From NCBI GenBank assembly GCA_950106755.1, contig OX467087.1, positions 22,758,047-22,822,046 on the forward strand: a stretch of 64,000 bases of DNA, read 5' to 3'. The position numbers and the translations under genes were made by a program. The notes under the pieces were generated by a model. It did no database searches. It was not told the DNA's origin and saw only the letters and a list, made by a program, of their open reading frames with translations. The first letter of the stretch is position 1. Each line of letters begins with the position of its first letter. Below, one piece after another: positions 12,278-24,839 of the stretch. This stretch comes from Climacium dendroides (taxonomy: Eukaryota; Streptophyta; Bryopsida; Hypnales; Climaciaceae).

Positions 12278-14394
12278 ATTAGTCGATTGCTAAATAGACC
12301 ACATTATGTCATCTATAGTAGTGATGTACAAGCATGTTCTATTCTCAAACATTTACAACCACTTGTTGTGAATTGTCTCCGCCAAGTTGCATGAAGGCAT
12401 TTTGGCTAGCTCCTCTAAATTGAGGTTCTACACCTCCACCATTAATTTTGAGTGATCCTATTATGAGTCATGTTTCAATACTTAAATTTGTGTATATTTA
12501 GCTCAAATTTGTACAAATTCTATAGATATGAAGGAAAAAAATTAAATAGAAAACTGTATATATTTTGGATAATAAAACAATTTATTTGTGTATAGAAGTT
12601 GAATAATGAAGAAGCAAAATTGAAAGTCATGGAGGCATGTGCCTTACTAATTCTAAAAATTCACTTCATTGTTGATATTGGAAGTGCTAGAAACCAACCA
12701 TTCAATTCTCGGAGAGAGTTCTCTGACACAACCCTTGAAGAAAGCCACCAACCTTTGATTCCACGGTATCTTTTTTTTGCTTCCACCATGGATTTTGTAT
12801 CTTTATATTATTTGTAGAGCTTCTTGTGAGTTTCTTGGAACTCTAGTCAAATGAGTTTTTTTTGTATATCTATTTAACAAAATCGTCCAATGAGGTCCAT
12901 GTTGGCATCGCATAGTTAGTCATGAAATCCTTCAAATTTAGAGAGAAAATTCCATGACATGCCATGACAAAGTTGGGTGATCTCCACATTTGTTCTTGTG
13001 ACCGAACATCTTTGTTTATCATATCGCAAACACAAATAGTTTAGACCCAATAGGGTTGTACTTAGGGTTGTATACGTGGGCAACTATTGACATCCATCCT
13101 TTTACCCTCTTTACATGATCAAACAATGCCTCTTTGTAGAAGGACTTTCGATCACCTTGTAGCCTTCCTCTCCGAACAATTCAAATATAAGAAATTCTTT
13201 ACTAGCAACAAATTGAATGGCCAAATTTTTCATAGTTGATGTCTTTGACACCTCTTCACTAATCAAAGATGTTGTTCAATCAACAAAATCATGACAAATG
13301 CCTTCATCCACGTGTCGTACGCACGGTTTAGGCGTAAGTATCCTTACAACACTAGAACGTTGTAAAATGACTCAAAATATCGTTCTAGGGGATTCCAGGA
13401 TGTTGTTTCAAACATAGGTATTCAAATTTTCTCGTTTCCAGGATCTACTCACCCGACTATCAATCCATCTACCCTCTTTACTCAAATTACAATCCGGATC
13501 CGATTTATTCCGGTTTCCAAATGTAACTTTCCAAATTGATGGTTTTCTTTGCCTCTGTTTTACCCTCAGAGGGTCCACTATTGCTCTTTTAGAGGGGTAG
13601 GGACTTCACCACTCGTAATCCTCACATACTCTCTGCTCTCTCAAAACAACCAAACACCAAGAACACAAGTTAATGCAAGGGGGTGACACCCTCACAGCTT
13701 TCCGGATGGCCGGCCAGAAAGTAGATCATTCAGCCTTGGCCGCGTTAAGTCTCCTCTTACTACAACGATGAATCTGCGTACATCTGGAATTAAGAGAGAT
13801 CTTTGTTTCTAGTCTCTAGACTTAATTATGTGGTTGGCAGATTTTTCGACAGGTTGGAATTTTCCTTTGGTAGTCGCTTACCTTCACACGAAATCTGTCT
13901 TGGACTTCCAGATTTGCATCCACATCCCTCCTGGGCTCCTATTGGATTACTGTTCCGGTAATTTAAAGGCACTGCGTGCAAATCTTCATTCACAAATCCA
14001 AATCCCTCTACTAGGTATCTTCACAACCTAAACCAATTGCTGAAGATCCGGACTCCCCTTTATTCATTCCCTTTTATACTCTAACATCCATGTGAACAAA
14101 TAGACAAAACTTGATATAAGGAATTGAACTTAGAATGTAAGCCTGGTTGCTTAAATTGAAGAAAGGAATGCAAACATAATGGGATAAGCTCGGATGGAAT
14201 GGAAGGGCAACAAACCTGCCCACCTTCAAAACCAAAACAAAGAGGCTTAATAGCTACCACAAAACTAGAGCAACGGCACAACCGACCGTTCTAGAATGAT
14301 TGGAATGCCGTTGGCTAGTTGTCCCAAGAAATCCAGAACTTGGGCCCACATAGAAATGTATTCTTGATAAACTAACTACCTCAAAAAACTACCT
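12278..14394. other. Intergenic sequence with a GC-richer, possibly LTR-derived patch
   Basis: No gene is supported. At about 13310-14060 base composition is more balanced, starting near TGTCGTACGCACGG, with short pyrimidine-rich blocks that resemble plant LTR sequence. I could not identify paired LTRs, a primer-binding site or a target duplication. The small frames at 12599-12817 and 13828-14031 show no protein family features. Confidence 0.4.
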
Positions 14395-15373
14395 AACAGT
14401 ACTAGAAATTGGCACCAAATGTGATTGTGTAATAGTCGTCGATGAGTTGTACAATTGGATGATGACTTTTGGCCCTGCAGTCATGGTGAACAAGTTGCGC
14501 AGCAGTCGCAGTGACAATATACTATGAGCATCCATTTTGGTGAATGGATGAAGAATCAGGCGGATGAGTAGGGATAATAAAACTTAGGCTTAAAGGAAAT
14601 GGACGACAAATTGCCATGTGGACAATGCACCCTAATATAAATGATTAACTGAAATTCCACATTGGACAGTCATACTCTGGTGAAGTCATGGGTCAAGAAA
14701 TTTTAAGATTATATTTTGAAATTTGGGAAGTTTGAAGATTATTTTTTGCAATCTAGGATTATTTTTTGAAATTTAAAAAATTTGAAGATTATATTCTAAA
14801 ATCTAGGAAGTTTGAAGATTATTTTTGAAATCTAGAAATTTTGAAGATTATTTTTTGAAATCTAAGATTATATTCTAAATCTAGAAAATTTGAAGATTAT
14901 TTCTAAAATTTAGAAAATTTGAAGGTTTTTTAAAAATTCTAGGATTACATTCTAAAATCTAGGAGATTTGAAGATTGTTTTCTAAAATCGAGTAGTCGTT
15001 TTACAATTTTATATGAGTACATTCAAAGTTCTATGGCAATACAACATATATCATACAACATACATTATATACCATAGACAAATATATAATACACCGTACA
15101 CTTTATTTTGTATATGTTTATATGACTTTCCAAGCCACTATACAAGTGTGAAGAATGCAAATCACAAGCCTTTTATATAAGTGAGGTGGTAGGAGGCAAG
15201 ACAAACCATATGGGATTTGTAAAATATAGGAATTGTGCTATAGTTGTGCTGAAGTTATAGAAGAGTAGGTATACAATATATTAAGTCATTTTGAAGTCAT
15301 TTTGAAGTTGTAGGAAGTCATATTTTAGTCATCAATAGTCATTTTGTGATCATAAAAAATCATTTTGAAGTAG
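14395..15373. other. Debris of the CACTAGAAG-end transposon family
   Basis: The stretch 14700-15000 is a run of imperfect repeats of the type tttgaagattatttttgaaatctag. At 15285-15370 there are repeats of gtcattttgaag. Both recall the interiors of the elements at 6853 and 56472. A possible degenerate terminus, actagaaattgg, lies near 14401. No complete element is defined. Confidence 0.4.
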
Positions 15374-15480
15374 CAACAGAAGAAAAATGTGTTCGCTGCA
15401 ACCTACTAGAATGCAACTATGTGTCCTGTACAACTATTGTACAACTGTTGCCTTCCATATTTGCACCAAATTGGTCATGT

Positions 15481-15683
15481 CACTACAAGAGAAAGGGATG
15501 TTTTAAGTAGTGTCCTAGACATCACGTCTTTTAAGTAATGTCTTTTAAATAAGTTTTTAAGTAAAATTTTACTAAAAAGACAGTCTTTTTAGTAAAATTT
15601 TACTTAAAAACTTACTTAAAAGACATTACTTAAAAGACGTGATGTCTAGGACTCTACTTAAAACACCCCTTTCTCTTGTAGTG
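15481..15683. mobile_element. 203-bp foldback CACTA-type MITE
   Basis: The whole element is a long inverted repeat. It begins CACTACAAGAGAAAGGG and ends with the reverse complement, and the arms of roughly 95 bp meet near 15580-15590 around aaaaagacagtcttttt. TGT flanks both sides (15478-15480 and 15684-15686). It is inserted in older transposon sequence, because the surrounding homology to the element at 6853 resumes on either side. A transcript would fold into a nearly perfect hairpin. Confidence 0.9.
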
Positions 15684-16389
15684 TGTACTTTGTTCTAGTT
15701 GCAAAGTAGTTGTAGAATGATGTGTAACTTTATGAGAGAGTAATAGAAGAATAAATGTGAAGCATTTTACATCTGAAGTACATCAATGTTGTCGATGTAC
15801 GGTCCTAGACTTCAATGTATCAAACTGTAGTCTGATGTAGTTTGAAAAATGACTGCAGTTCAACTAGAAAGCTTTATGAGAAAGTAACAAAAGTGTAGAT
15901 GTGAAGTACTCTACATCCGAAGTTCATCAGCATTATTAATGTATGGTCTTGGACTTCAACGTATAAAACTGTAGTCAGTTTGAAAAATGACCAAAATTCA
16001 ACTACAATACAACTATAAAACAACTATAATGCAACTACAGTGCAATCACACGACAACTATAGTGCGACTGCAAACTAATTATAGTGTGACTACAAAACAA
16101 CTATAATGCAGCTATAGTGCAAACAACTATAGTGCAACTACAATGCAACTACAAAACACTTCAACTATACAACTATAATGCAACTATTACGATTCAGATC
16201 TCGCACTGTTACAAACATTTATAAAATAAATAGATATTAGGCATTTATGATTCTTGTAGATGTTATGAATCTAGGATTGGTATAGATTTCTAACCATGCC
16301 ATATAAAAAAATCGGTTTGTTGTAGATTTCATATATGTAGGACAAGTTTAGATTTTAAAGATCCTAAAGAGTTATAAATTTAAATGAAA

Positions 16390-16930
16390 TTTCACCATAC
16401 TACTATTACAATATAATTATAATGCAACAACAATTCAACTACAATGCAACTAGAAAACAATTACAATGCAACTAAAAAACATCTATAATGCAATTAAAAA
16501 ACAATTACAATGCAACTTCAAAATTACTACAATGCAACTACAAATCAACTACAATGCAACTAAAAAACAACTACAATGCAACTAAAAAACAACTACAATG
16601 CAACTAAAAAACAACTACAATGCAACTAAGAAACAACTACTATGCAACTACAAACCAATTACAATGCAACTACAAACCAACTACAATGCAACTACAAACC
16701 AACTACAATGCAATTACAAATCAACTACAATGCAATTACAAACCAACTACAAATTAACTACAATACAACTAAAAAACAACTACAATACAACTAAAAAACA
16801 ACTACAATACAACTAAAAAACAACTACAATGCAACTACAAACCAACTACAGTACAACTAAAAAACAACTACGATGCAACTAAAAAACAAGTACATTGCAA
16901 CTATAGAAACAATTACAATTCAAGTAAACA
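16390..16930. repeat. Tandem array, about 22-bp unit (caactacaatgcaactaaaa)
   Basis: Roughly twenty imperfect copies of a unit near 22 bp, itself two variants of an 11-mer. The open frame through it (16598-16816) encodes only low-complexity Asn/Thr/Gln sequence and is not a gene. It lies subterminally in the putative large CACTA-like element, where such elements usually carry transposase-binding repeats. Confidence 0.85.
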
Positions 16931-18461
16931 ACAATGAGGATGCAACTGGAAGATGACTTCATTGCCAAAAAAACGAACTAAAATTTGAATACAAAATGAT
17001 TACAGTTCATATGTAAAACATCTACAATTTATAAATGCTTTCAATATCTTGTAGTTGCTAAGACACTTTCTTTCGTAGATAATTCTATGGCTCCAACTAA
17101 AGATAGAATAGTAGGTAGCGGAGGTACATCCTCTGGGGTAGCTAAACCAAAAGCCACCAATCGACATGCCCATCTATAAACCCCACCTCCAAACCTGTTC
17201 AGCCTAGACGCACAATGGGAAAGGTGGAGGTACCATTTGAATATTGTGAAGTTGTACACAACAATTGTATCATCCTCAATTTTCTTAGAATGAACATTTT
17301 CTTAGAAATTTTTTAATCTCGATTAATTCCATTGGTACGCATGTGGCGGCATCCCACCCACTTGTGGACTCCAGTAGTATCATGTGTCGATAAAAGTTGT
17401 TATTTTGTCATTCATCCTACGATAAGATGACATGTGTAGGGATGATGAGGTGAAACATGTCACATGTGGACTAGAGTAACCTAGTGTTTATCTTCTCCGT
17501 CTCCTTCACCACCAATTTGTTGTGTTCTTGCCACCACTGCTTTGTTGTTTTTGTCTATCATCTTTACTGTGATCCATTTTAGTGAACTAATGTTAGTTTA
17601 GTGTTAGTTCACTTTTGAGGGAATATTAGTTTAGTGCTACATTAGTATTGGTTCTTTTTGCAGTGAACGCGAGTTTAGTATTACTCTAGTGCCAAAACTG
17701 TGGTTGCAGGATTGTGTTGCAAGGTAAAGAAAGTATACGTTTTATATTTTTGAGGTGGTTCTTTCTAAAACCCTAGAATTGCGAGGAGAGTTTGTTGTCT
17801 CTCGATGATGCTTTTTTGTTGCCCTGTGTTTTTGATTTTGAACTTTGTTTTCAATCGGTGTTTATTTCATTGTTTCAGAAGGGTGTTTTTTAGTTCTTTC
17901 AATTGAAGTTGAATTTGAGGCCACGTATTAGTCTCGTTGTTTTTGGTGTAGGGAGGCGTTCTCTAGCTCTTTTGATTGAAGTTGAATTTGGAGGTCATGT
18001 ATTTGTTTTGTTTTTTTGGGTGCAGGAGGGCATTCTCTATCTGTTTTGTTATTTTTGGTGCAAGAAGGTGTTCTCTAGCTCGTTTAGTTGAAGCTGATCT
18101 TGGAGGTAGTTGGTTGAATAATCGTGTGCATACGGATTCAAAGGAGCACTCGTTGTGACATTCTTGGTGTTCACACTACAACAAAAGCAGTGTTTTATGA
18201 CTGCAAAATATGACTGCAATGAGTCGTAAAATCAAAAAATACGACTCACGCAGAAATCACTGTAGATGACTCGGAATATGACTGATTCTAGTCGTTTAGA
18301 AGCAGTTGCTTCAAACATCAGTCATATTGGCAGTCATATTTTCCGAGGGGTATAAATACCCATTTTTAACCATAGTATGCCAACATGGCATATACTTTGA
18401 CTTTCCTAGGGGAGTCTTGACTTTTTCTTGAGTTGCTCGGGCAAACAAAAAAATCCTACGT

Positions 18462-19140
18462 GGAATATGACTATGGTCAGTCATATTTTTGGATGACGTG
18501 GAATATGACTGCGGTCAGTCATATTTTTGGATGACGTGGAATATGATTGCGGTCAGTCATATTTTTGAATGATGTGGAATATGACTGCGGTCAGTCATAT
18601 TTTTGGATGACGTGGAATATGACTGCAGTTAGTCATATTTTTGAATGACATGGAATATGACTACGGTCAATCATATTTTTGGATGACGTGGAATATGACT
18701 GCGGTTAGTCATATTTTTTGATGACATGGAATATGACTGCAGTGAGTCATATTTTTTGATGACATGGAATATGACTGCAATCAGTCATATTTTTTGATGA
18801 CATGGAATATGACTGCAGTCATTCATATTTTTTGATGACATGGAATATGACTGCAGTCATTCATATTTTTGGATGACGTGGAATATGACTGCAGTCATTC
18901 ATATTTTTAGATGACATGGAATATAACTGCAGTCAGTCATATTTTTAGATGACATGGAATATGACTACAGTCAGTCATATTTTTTGATGGCATGGAATAT
19001 GACTGAGGTGAGTCATATTTTGCAGTAATGTAGAATATGACTGCAGTCAGTCATATTTTTTTATGACATGGAATATGACTGAGGTGAGTCATATTTTGCA
19101 GTAATGTAGAATACGACTCTCGTTAGTCATATTTTATGAA
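18462..19140. repeat. Palindromic satellite, about 18 units of 37-40 bp
   Basis: Each unit contains gtggaatatgactgcggtca followed by gtcatatttttggatgac, with small variations. Within a unit AATATGACTG faces CAGTCATATT, so every repeat can form a short hairpin. The same ATATGACTG word is frequent in both subterminal regions of the element. Such clustered words are, in En/Spm-type transposons, the binding sites of the element's own accessory protein; here that is inference. Confidence 0.9.
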
Positions 19141-19852
19141 ATATGACTTCTGTAAGTCATATTTTTGGCTTCATGAAGTTGCAAGTAGCTTCCAATGTCT
19201 TTGTTTCAACTTTTGATGCCTACATATACAATCAAAGAAATGAGAGGTTAGTTTTTAGTGATTGAACAACAAAGCCTAACCTTCAAAGATTTACAATCAA
19301 TACAAAATATGTAGCTCAAGTTTAGGATAGGAAGAATAAGGTTGATGATGGAGGAAACAAGAAAAAAAATATAAGTATTAAGAGATAACAAGAATCAAAA
19401 GTTAAAATGCAATAAGGAATAAGAAGCAACAACTAAGACACAACTAAGACACAATAAGAAACAAGAAGCAACACAAAACAAGAAACAACAACTAAGATAC
19501 AATATGAGGCAACAATTAAGACATAAGAACAAATAAAAAGCAACAACTAAGATACAAGAAGAAACAAGAAGCACCAACTAAGACATGACAAGAAACAACA
19601 AGAAATGAGAGTATAGATGCAACAAAAAGAAATAAAAAGCAAGAACTACAAAATAAGAGGAAACAAAAAAACAAGAACTAGAAAGAAGAAAGAGTTCAAA
19701 TGCAAGAAAAAGAAAGAATTTAAATGCAACAATAAGAAACAAGAAGCATGAACTAGAGAGCAACAAGAAACAAGAGTTAAGATGCAACAAAAAGCAACAA
19801 CAAGTGAGAGCTAAGAGACAATAAAAAGTAAGGAAGAAGAGCCACAAGAAGT

Positions 19853-19990
19853 GACGGCTAGGATTTCAAAACCCTAAAAAGTGGCGGCTAGGGTTTCAAA
19901 ACCCTAAAAAAATGACGGCTAGGGTATCAAAACCCTAAAAAAATAGTGACTAGGATTCAAAATCCAAAAAAGTAGGTGACTAGGATTTCA
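19853..19990. repeat. Five tandem copies of a 27-30 bp ctagggtttcaaaaccct unit
   Basis: Units read (gg)ctagggtttcaaaaccctaaaaa with increasing decay to the right. Each unit is a palindrome around TTTCAAAA and contains telo-box-like AAACCCTA. A shorter version lies at 54900-54985 inside the related element. Confidence 0.8.
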
Positions 19991-21748
19991 AAATTTTAAA
20001 CAATGACTTCTCTATATTTTTTTGGAATTGCCCAAATTTTTCTTGAATTGCCTAAAATAAAACAAAATCACTATTATATGAAAATATTAGTGATAATATG
20101 ACTCAATGTTCCCAAACATGTTCCCAACGTTTCCAAACATGTTTCCTACGTTCCCTATGAAGTACTTTGGTATTCCTAATGGTCGTATAGTATACGCTTG
20201 TGAAGTACAAGGCGTAAATATAATTGGCAGTCATATTTTGTAGTCATATTTCTCCCGAAAGTGTTGGCCTTCAAGAATATGACTGCAAGTAGTCGCCAGT
20301 CATCCTCAGTCATAATTTTGCAGTCATAAAACACTACCATTGTTGTAGTGTCAGTCTATATCTTTGTTAGGTGTGCACTTTTGCTAGACGTGATATACAT
20401 CACTTTCTGGTTTGTTTCTTCTCACTCACGTGGTAAAAAATCAAATTTATTTCGGGTGGGGTGGAGTTGGTGGACAGTGCCTAGTTTGTGTTGGTGTTGG
20501 CAACAGAAGATAGTGGTGGCAACTACTAGAGCCGTTGTGGTAGCTTTGTTTATGTCCATTTTTCTTTTGGCTTGAGCTGCAACGCATTGTTCACTCCTCT
20601 TCTATCTAGATTCATTTAATTATGTAGATCTATCTAATTATGCAAGAAGAAGATGGCTTAACTAACTAATAAGGTCACTCATTCATTTAAAGAGGAACGA
20701 GAAACTTTGCAATTATGTGTGATGATTGAATATCTAAAATTTGGTTGAGGAATTGACGTTGCAATCGATTAAGTGTAGTACATTCATGATTTATGAGAGA
20801 AGAAAGATTTCATGTACACTAAATTAGCTAGGTTTGAGGGTTTTGAGGATCAACAAACTTCGATTCTAGATGCAGAAATCAAAAGTAGGCCGGATTTATT
20901 GGACTCTTTTTCTCATAGTTTTGCATACTGACATTGAGTGCTAATTTAGATTCCGACTCTCTAGTATTTACTTTTCTTCTTGTTTGGCTTCAATTCTTCA
21001 TTTTGGTAGATCTCTTGATTTGTTTGCAGAGAATGATATCTTAGCTAGGTCATTAATTCAAAGAGGGAGTGTCTCTTGTTTTGTATCAATCATGATGATG
21101 AAAGAGATTTGATTCTTAATTGAAGAAGTTCTAATGAATGTAGTTCACAATTCACGAGAGATTCCAGTCATTTGTACTTTAGATCAAGAGATTGTAGATA
21201 TTCAAAACAATTTGAGAAGATTCAGCACTCTTTCTTTTTAAAGCATATAAATTTGCTTAATCGATCATGTTGTGAAGTTGTACATGAGTTCCTAAAGGTT
21301 GTTTTTAACTATTCTCATCGTTTCTGGTTATAATGTCAGATTTGAAAGCAATTAGGTTGGTGATATTGGATTAGTAGTTGTTGTACATTTGTTACATATT
21401 AGTTGAAAGGGTTAGTAGTAGTTATATATTATGTGCAAGGTTATTGTTGCCTTGTAGTTGCAAAAGTTAATAGTAGTTGAATATTAATTGCATAGTAGTT
21501 GAAAGGATTAGTAGTAGTTGTACATTAGTTGCATAGTAGTTAAAAGGATTAGTTTTAGTTGTATATTATTTGCAAGGATTACTAGTAGTTGCATATTAGT
21601 TGCAAACTAGTTGTAAGGATTAAAAGTAGTTGTATACTTGTTGCATAGTAGTTGCAAAGATCATTAATAGAAGTCTAATTGTTGCAAAATAGTTGTAGGA
21701 TTAGTAGTAGTCACAATTTTATGTATATTACATTAACCATTACAACCA

Positions 21749-22920
21749 TTGTTTGTTTGTGGTCAAAAGGTTGTGTCCTCAGGATTTCAAGCTAAAATGA
21801 TTGCATTGGAAAATAAACAAAATGAATTAGACAAGTTCAAAGTCGAAATATTTACAACTACAGAGCGGAATACAAAAGTTGTTGAAGCAATGTTGGAGAT
21901 GTTGATGAAGTTTTTACAAGGGAACAGTAGTGGCCAAATTCATAAGCCAATGTCTACTGAGAATGAGCCAAGGGCCATTGAGAATGAGCCAATGTCTACT
22001 AAGAAGGGGGTCATTGATTCATCGGATCCTACATCAAAGAGCAACACTATACCATCAGATCCTATATCAAGCAACCCTACATTAGAGAGCAACATTGTAA
22101 GCTCTGATGTAGAACCTATTGACCATATTGAACCACCTGAAATTGTTGTAAATCCTACAAATTCTACCTTGATGTTAGGAGGTCAGCAATCCTACCTTGG
22201 TGATGGAAGTGTGGAGAAGGGTCGTGAGGACAAAGAATCAGGTGAAGATGAAGGTGAAAGCGAAGATAGAGCCAACGGTGATGTACTAATATTGGATGGC
22301 TCTACTTCTAAACCACCGAAGAATTCAAAAAATCCTAGTACAAGAATGTAGTTAAGAGAAAGGAGTAAGAGGTGAGGACAACTACCTAAGTAAACAATTT
22401 GAAGCTAAATTTTTTTTGGTAACTTTTGATATTGATAAATTACTTATAATGATTGTAGTTAAATGTTGCAAAAAACTTTTGTCAAGAAGGAGATCTTGAG
22501 GAGGAAGAGGGTTCAAATCGAGGTTCAACCTAAACGAAGATCAAAGGTGGCATTTCCAAAGGTAGTCCCAACATTTCATTGTTTATATATTATATGCTAA
22601 ATTGTTGATGTATAGATATTTATTTATATAAATTTATGTTTGTTCATTAATGTTTTATTTTGTATTATGAACAACTACAATTTTCAATTGGCCAACACGT
22701 TTCCCTTCTAAATCCAGCAACACCTGAGCAAGTTGTGGCAATTGGATATGTCACTGATATTAGAAGAGAAGTTTTTCATTATACAAAGTCTATACTACGA
22801 GGGTGGTATAAGCTCAATATTGCATAAGCGCCAAGTGATTTTGTGGACTTGATGTGTTCTAATCCAACATGAGATCAATTAAAGTTGAAGGACGTTGTAG
22901 GAGCTAATACCATATAGGAT
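21749..22920 (+). pseudogene. Decayed CACTA-type ORF1-like gene
   Basis: The open frame 21749-22351 gives 200 residues. The N-terminal 60 look like a charged coiled coil (ALENKQNELDKFKVEIF) and the rest is Ser/Pro/acidic repeats (NEPMST, ENEPRAIENEPMST). After about 340 bp a second piece at 22733-22915 reads QVVAIGYVTDIRREVFHYT and WYKLNIA, then continues with internal stops. A VA-G-V ... GWYKV ... D-VG sequence of this kind is common in plant proteins encoded beside CACTA transposases. I infer a broken accessory gene of the surrounding element; family assignment is from memory of the pattern only. Confidence 0.5.
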
Positions 22921-23209
22921 AAGTGATTCATAGTTGTTCTTGCATATAATGACAAGTGAATTAGTAACTATGTTTTTTGGACTAACAATGTATATACTTA
23001 TATAATATATGGGTTTTGTATTGTTTTGTGTGAACAATGATTGTCTCTATCTCTATTATGTTTTTTATTGCCTTATGTGAAAAATGATTGTCTCTATCTC
23101 TCTATTGGCTTGTAGTAGTTAAGTTACAAACTAATCATGTAGTTAACTAGTCATTCCCTTAATTGCATATAGGTTGCAAATGGTAGAAATTAGTTGCATA
23201 GTAGTTATG

Positions 23210-23700
23210 TACTAAATCAATGGTAAAAGTAGTTGCATACTAGTTGCATGTGGAATATATAAAAAATTGAGAGTTAGTTGTACAATAGTTGCATATGAGT
23301 TGCACTTGTGTTGCAAAATAATAATAAGAATATATAAATGTTGAGAAGTAGTTGCATATAGGTTGTAAAAAGAATTGTAAAATGAGTTGCAAAAGAGTTG
23401 TAAAATGAGTTGCAAAAGAGTTGCAAAATGAGTTACAAAATGAGTTACAAAAGAGTTACAAAATGAGTTACAAAAGAGTTACAAAATGAGTTGTAAAAGA
23501 GTTGCAAAATGAGTTGCATAGTAGTTGCAAGTAGGTTTAGAAGGAGTTGTCTACTAGTTTCATATAGGTTGCAAAAGGGGTTGCATGTAGGTTGCATGTA
23601 AGTTGTATGTAAGTTGCATGTAAGTTGCATGTAGGTTGCAAATTGAGTTGTACACTAGTTGTATACTGGATGCATATAGGTTGCCCAATGAGTTGGATAT
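23210..23700. repeat. Array of short gagttgcaaaat / gttgcatgta repeats
   Basis: Imperfect 11-13 bp units, most regular at 23380-23520. The units are the reverse complement of the caactacaatgcaact words at 16390-16930, so the two arrays are opposed. The minus-strand frames crossing it are low-complexity artefacts. Looser copies continue at 24310-24540. Confidence 0.8.
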
Positions 23701-23770
23701 TAGTTGCATGCAAGTTGTAAAAAGAGTTGGATGTTAGTTGTGGATATACGAGGAGGACACTCTCATTACA

Positions 23771-24306
23771 TTTTAGGTACCCACGTGCGGCGAAGTGATT
23801 TTTTGACCCCCTATTTACTTTGGAATAAACTATAATTTCATCCTACAATTTTGACCTTTGTTTAACAATGACTAAAGGTTTCTATTGACAAAAATTTCAA
23901 TTCCAAATAACATAAGATATATTGTCTAGAAAAGGTTAAAAAATGAACTAAAATGGCATCTTTTTCAACTAAAATATTTATAGAGATAATATGATGATGA
24001 CTATTGCATCAATATTCAACTAAAATAAACTTTCAATAGAAATCTATTCTATAGAATTTTTTTTTCATTTTTCAAAATTTTTTTCTTATATAATATAGGG
24101 GTGTGAAAGTTATTTTCAGCTTTACAGTGTATCTTTTTTCCTTAAAAATTTATAACTAATTACTATTAGCATAAAAAAATATCAATAATTCAAAACATAA
24201 ACTTTTAAAGTAGCACAATCTATTCATAATTTTTTTTGAAAAAAAAAATTAAATTTTAGGATGTATTACATGTATTACTTTTTTTGCCGCACGTAGGGTT
24301 CTAAAA
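23771..24306. mobile_element. Probable inserted element with ACGTGCGGC inverted ends
   Basis: This AT-rich block interrupts the gttgcat array. Its left end reads TTTTAGGTACCCACGTGCGGC and the right end is the reverse complement of TTTTAGAACCCTACGTGCGGC, differing at three positions. Array sequence resumes on both sides (agttggatgttagttg and ggttggatattagttg). The exact boundary and target duplication could not be fixed. No coding capacity. Confidence 0.6.
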
Positions 24307-24839
24307 CACCATGGTTGGATATTAGTTGCATTCAGGTTGTAAAATGAGTTGCATACTAGTTGGATGTAGATTGAAAAATGAGTTGCATACTAGTTGGATG
24401 TAGATTGCAAAATTAGTTGCATAGTAGTTGCAAAATGAGTCACACACTAGTTGCATATACGTTATAAATAAATTATTTATAGGTTGCAAATTAGTAGCAT
24501 ACTAGTCGCACATAGGTTGCATACCATCACACATTATAGTTGAAAAGAATCGCAAAGTTCAAATTTAAGCCAAGTACATTAATTGTAAAAAAGTAGTTGA
24601 GCAGTGGTCATTGAATTCATTAGTTTCACACGATAATGCGTATCTCGTCAAAAGATATGCAGGATGAAGTTTCACAGAAAATCGTCCGATATGACGTGCA
24701 CTTACTACTCTTTTGCAACTCGTACAACTTGTCCACTATGATTACAAGCTCCAAATTATCACCTAATCACAAATGTCCTTTGCAACTTTAAAACCAGTTG
24801 TTAACTGCAGTCGCAAACCCCCCCCGATTTCTTCTAGTG

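Larger units (their letters stand above)
18174..20350. mobile_element. 2.18-kb non-autonomous CACTA-like element (family 1)
   Basis: It opens CACTACAACAAAAGCAGTG and closes ...CCATTGTTGTAGTG. TCA flanks both sides (18171-18173 and 20351-20353). Subterminal sequence is inverted too: gttttatgactgcaaaatatg on the left answers ttttgcagtcataaaacac on the right. Inside, in order, are a palindromic 38-40 bp satellite (18462-19140), a purine-rich caacaagaa tract (19380-19850) and five copies of a ctagggtttcaaaaccct unit (19853-19990). No transposase is encoded; the Cys/Leu-rich minus-strand frames are the purine tract read backwards. The element at 54545-56266 is the same family in the opposite orientation. 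Confidence 0.92.
15374..24839 (-). mobile_element. Putative large CACTA-like element carrying nested insertions
   Basis: The left end (caacagaagaaaaatgtgtt at 15374) matches the reverse complement of the right end of the elements at 6853 and 56472, and the match continues through the tttgcaccaa block to 15473. The right end (...TTCTTCTAGTG at 24839) matches the reverse complement of the left end at 56472. Between them lie opposed subterminal arrays: caactacaatgcaact on the left (16390-16930) and tagttgcatactagttg on the right (21370-21680 and 23210-24480). A short reading starting MAPTKDRIVGSGG (17090) and the decayed gene at 21749-22920 lie inside. Flanking trinucleotides do not match (TAG versus CCC), so the two ends may come from different copies. 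Confidence 0.5.

Noticed and set aside
13310..14060. Possible LTR retrotransposon remnant
   Set aside because: Composition and pyrimidine blocks suggest an LTR, but no paired LTR, target duplication or primer-binding site was found.
16598..16816. 72-codon Asn/Thr/Gln frame
   Set aside because: It is a translation of the 22-bp tandem array with no independent evidence of a gene.
19395..19847. Cys/Leu-rich minus-strand frames resembling membrane proteins
   Set aside because: They are the caacaagaa purine tract inside a CACTA-like element read in reverse; the hydrophobicity is a composition artefact. The same applies to 55192-55377.
16390..24540. CRISPR-like repeat arrays
   Set aside because: The short repeats are contiguous and degenerate with no unique spacers, in plant transposon context.
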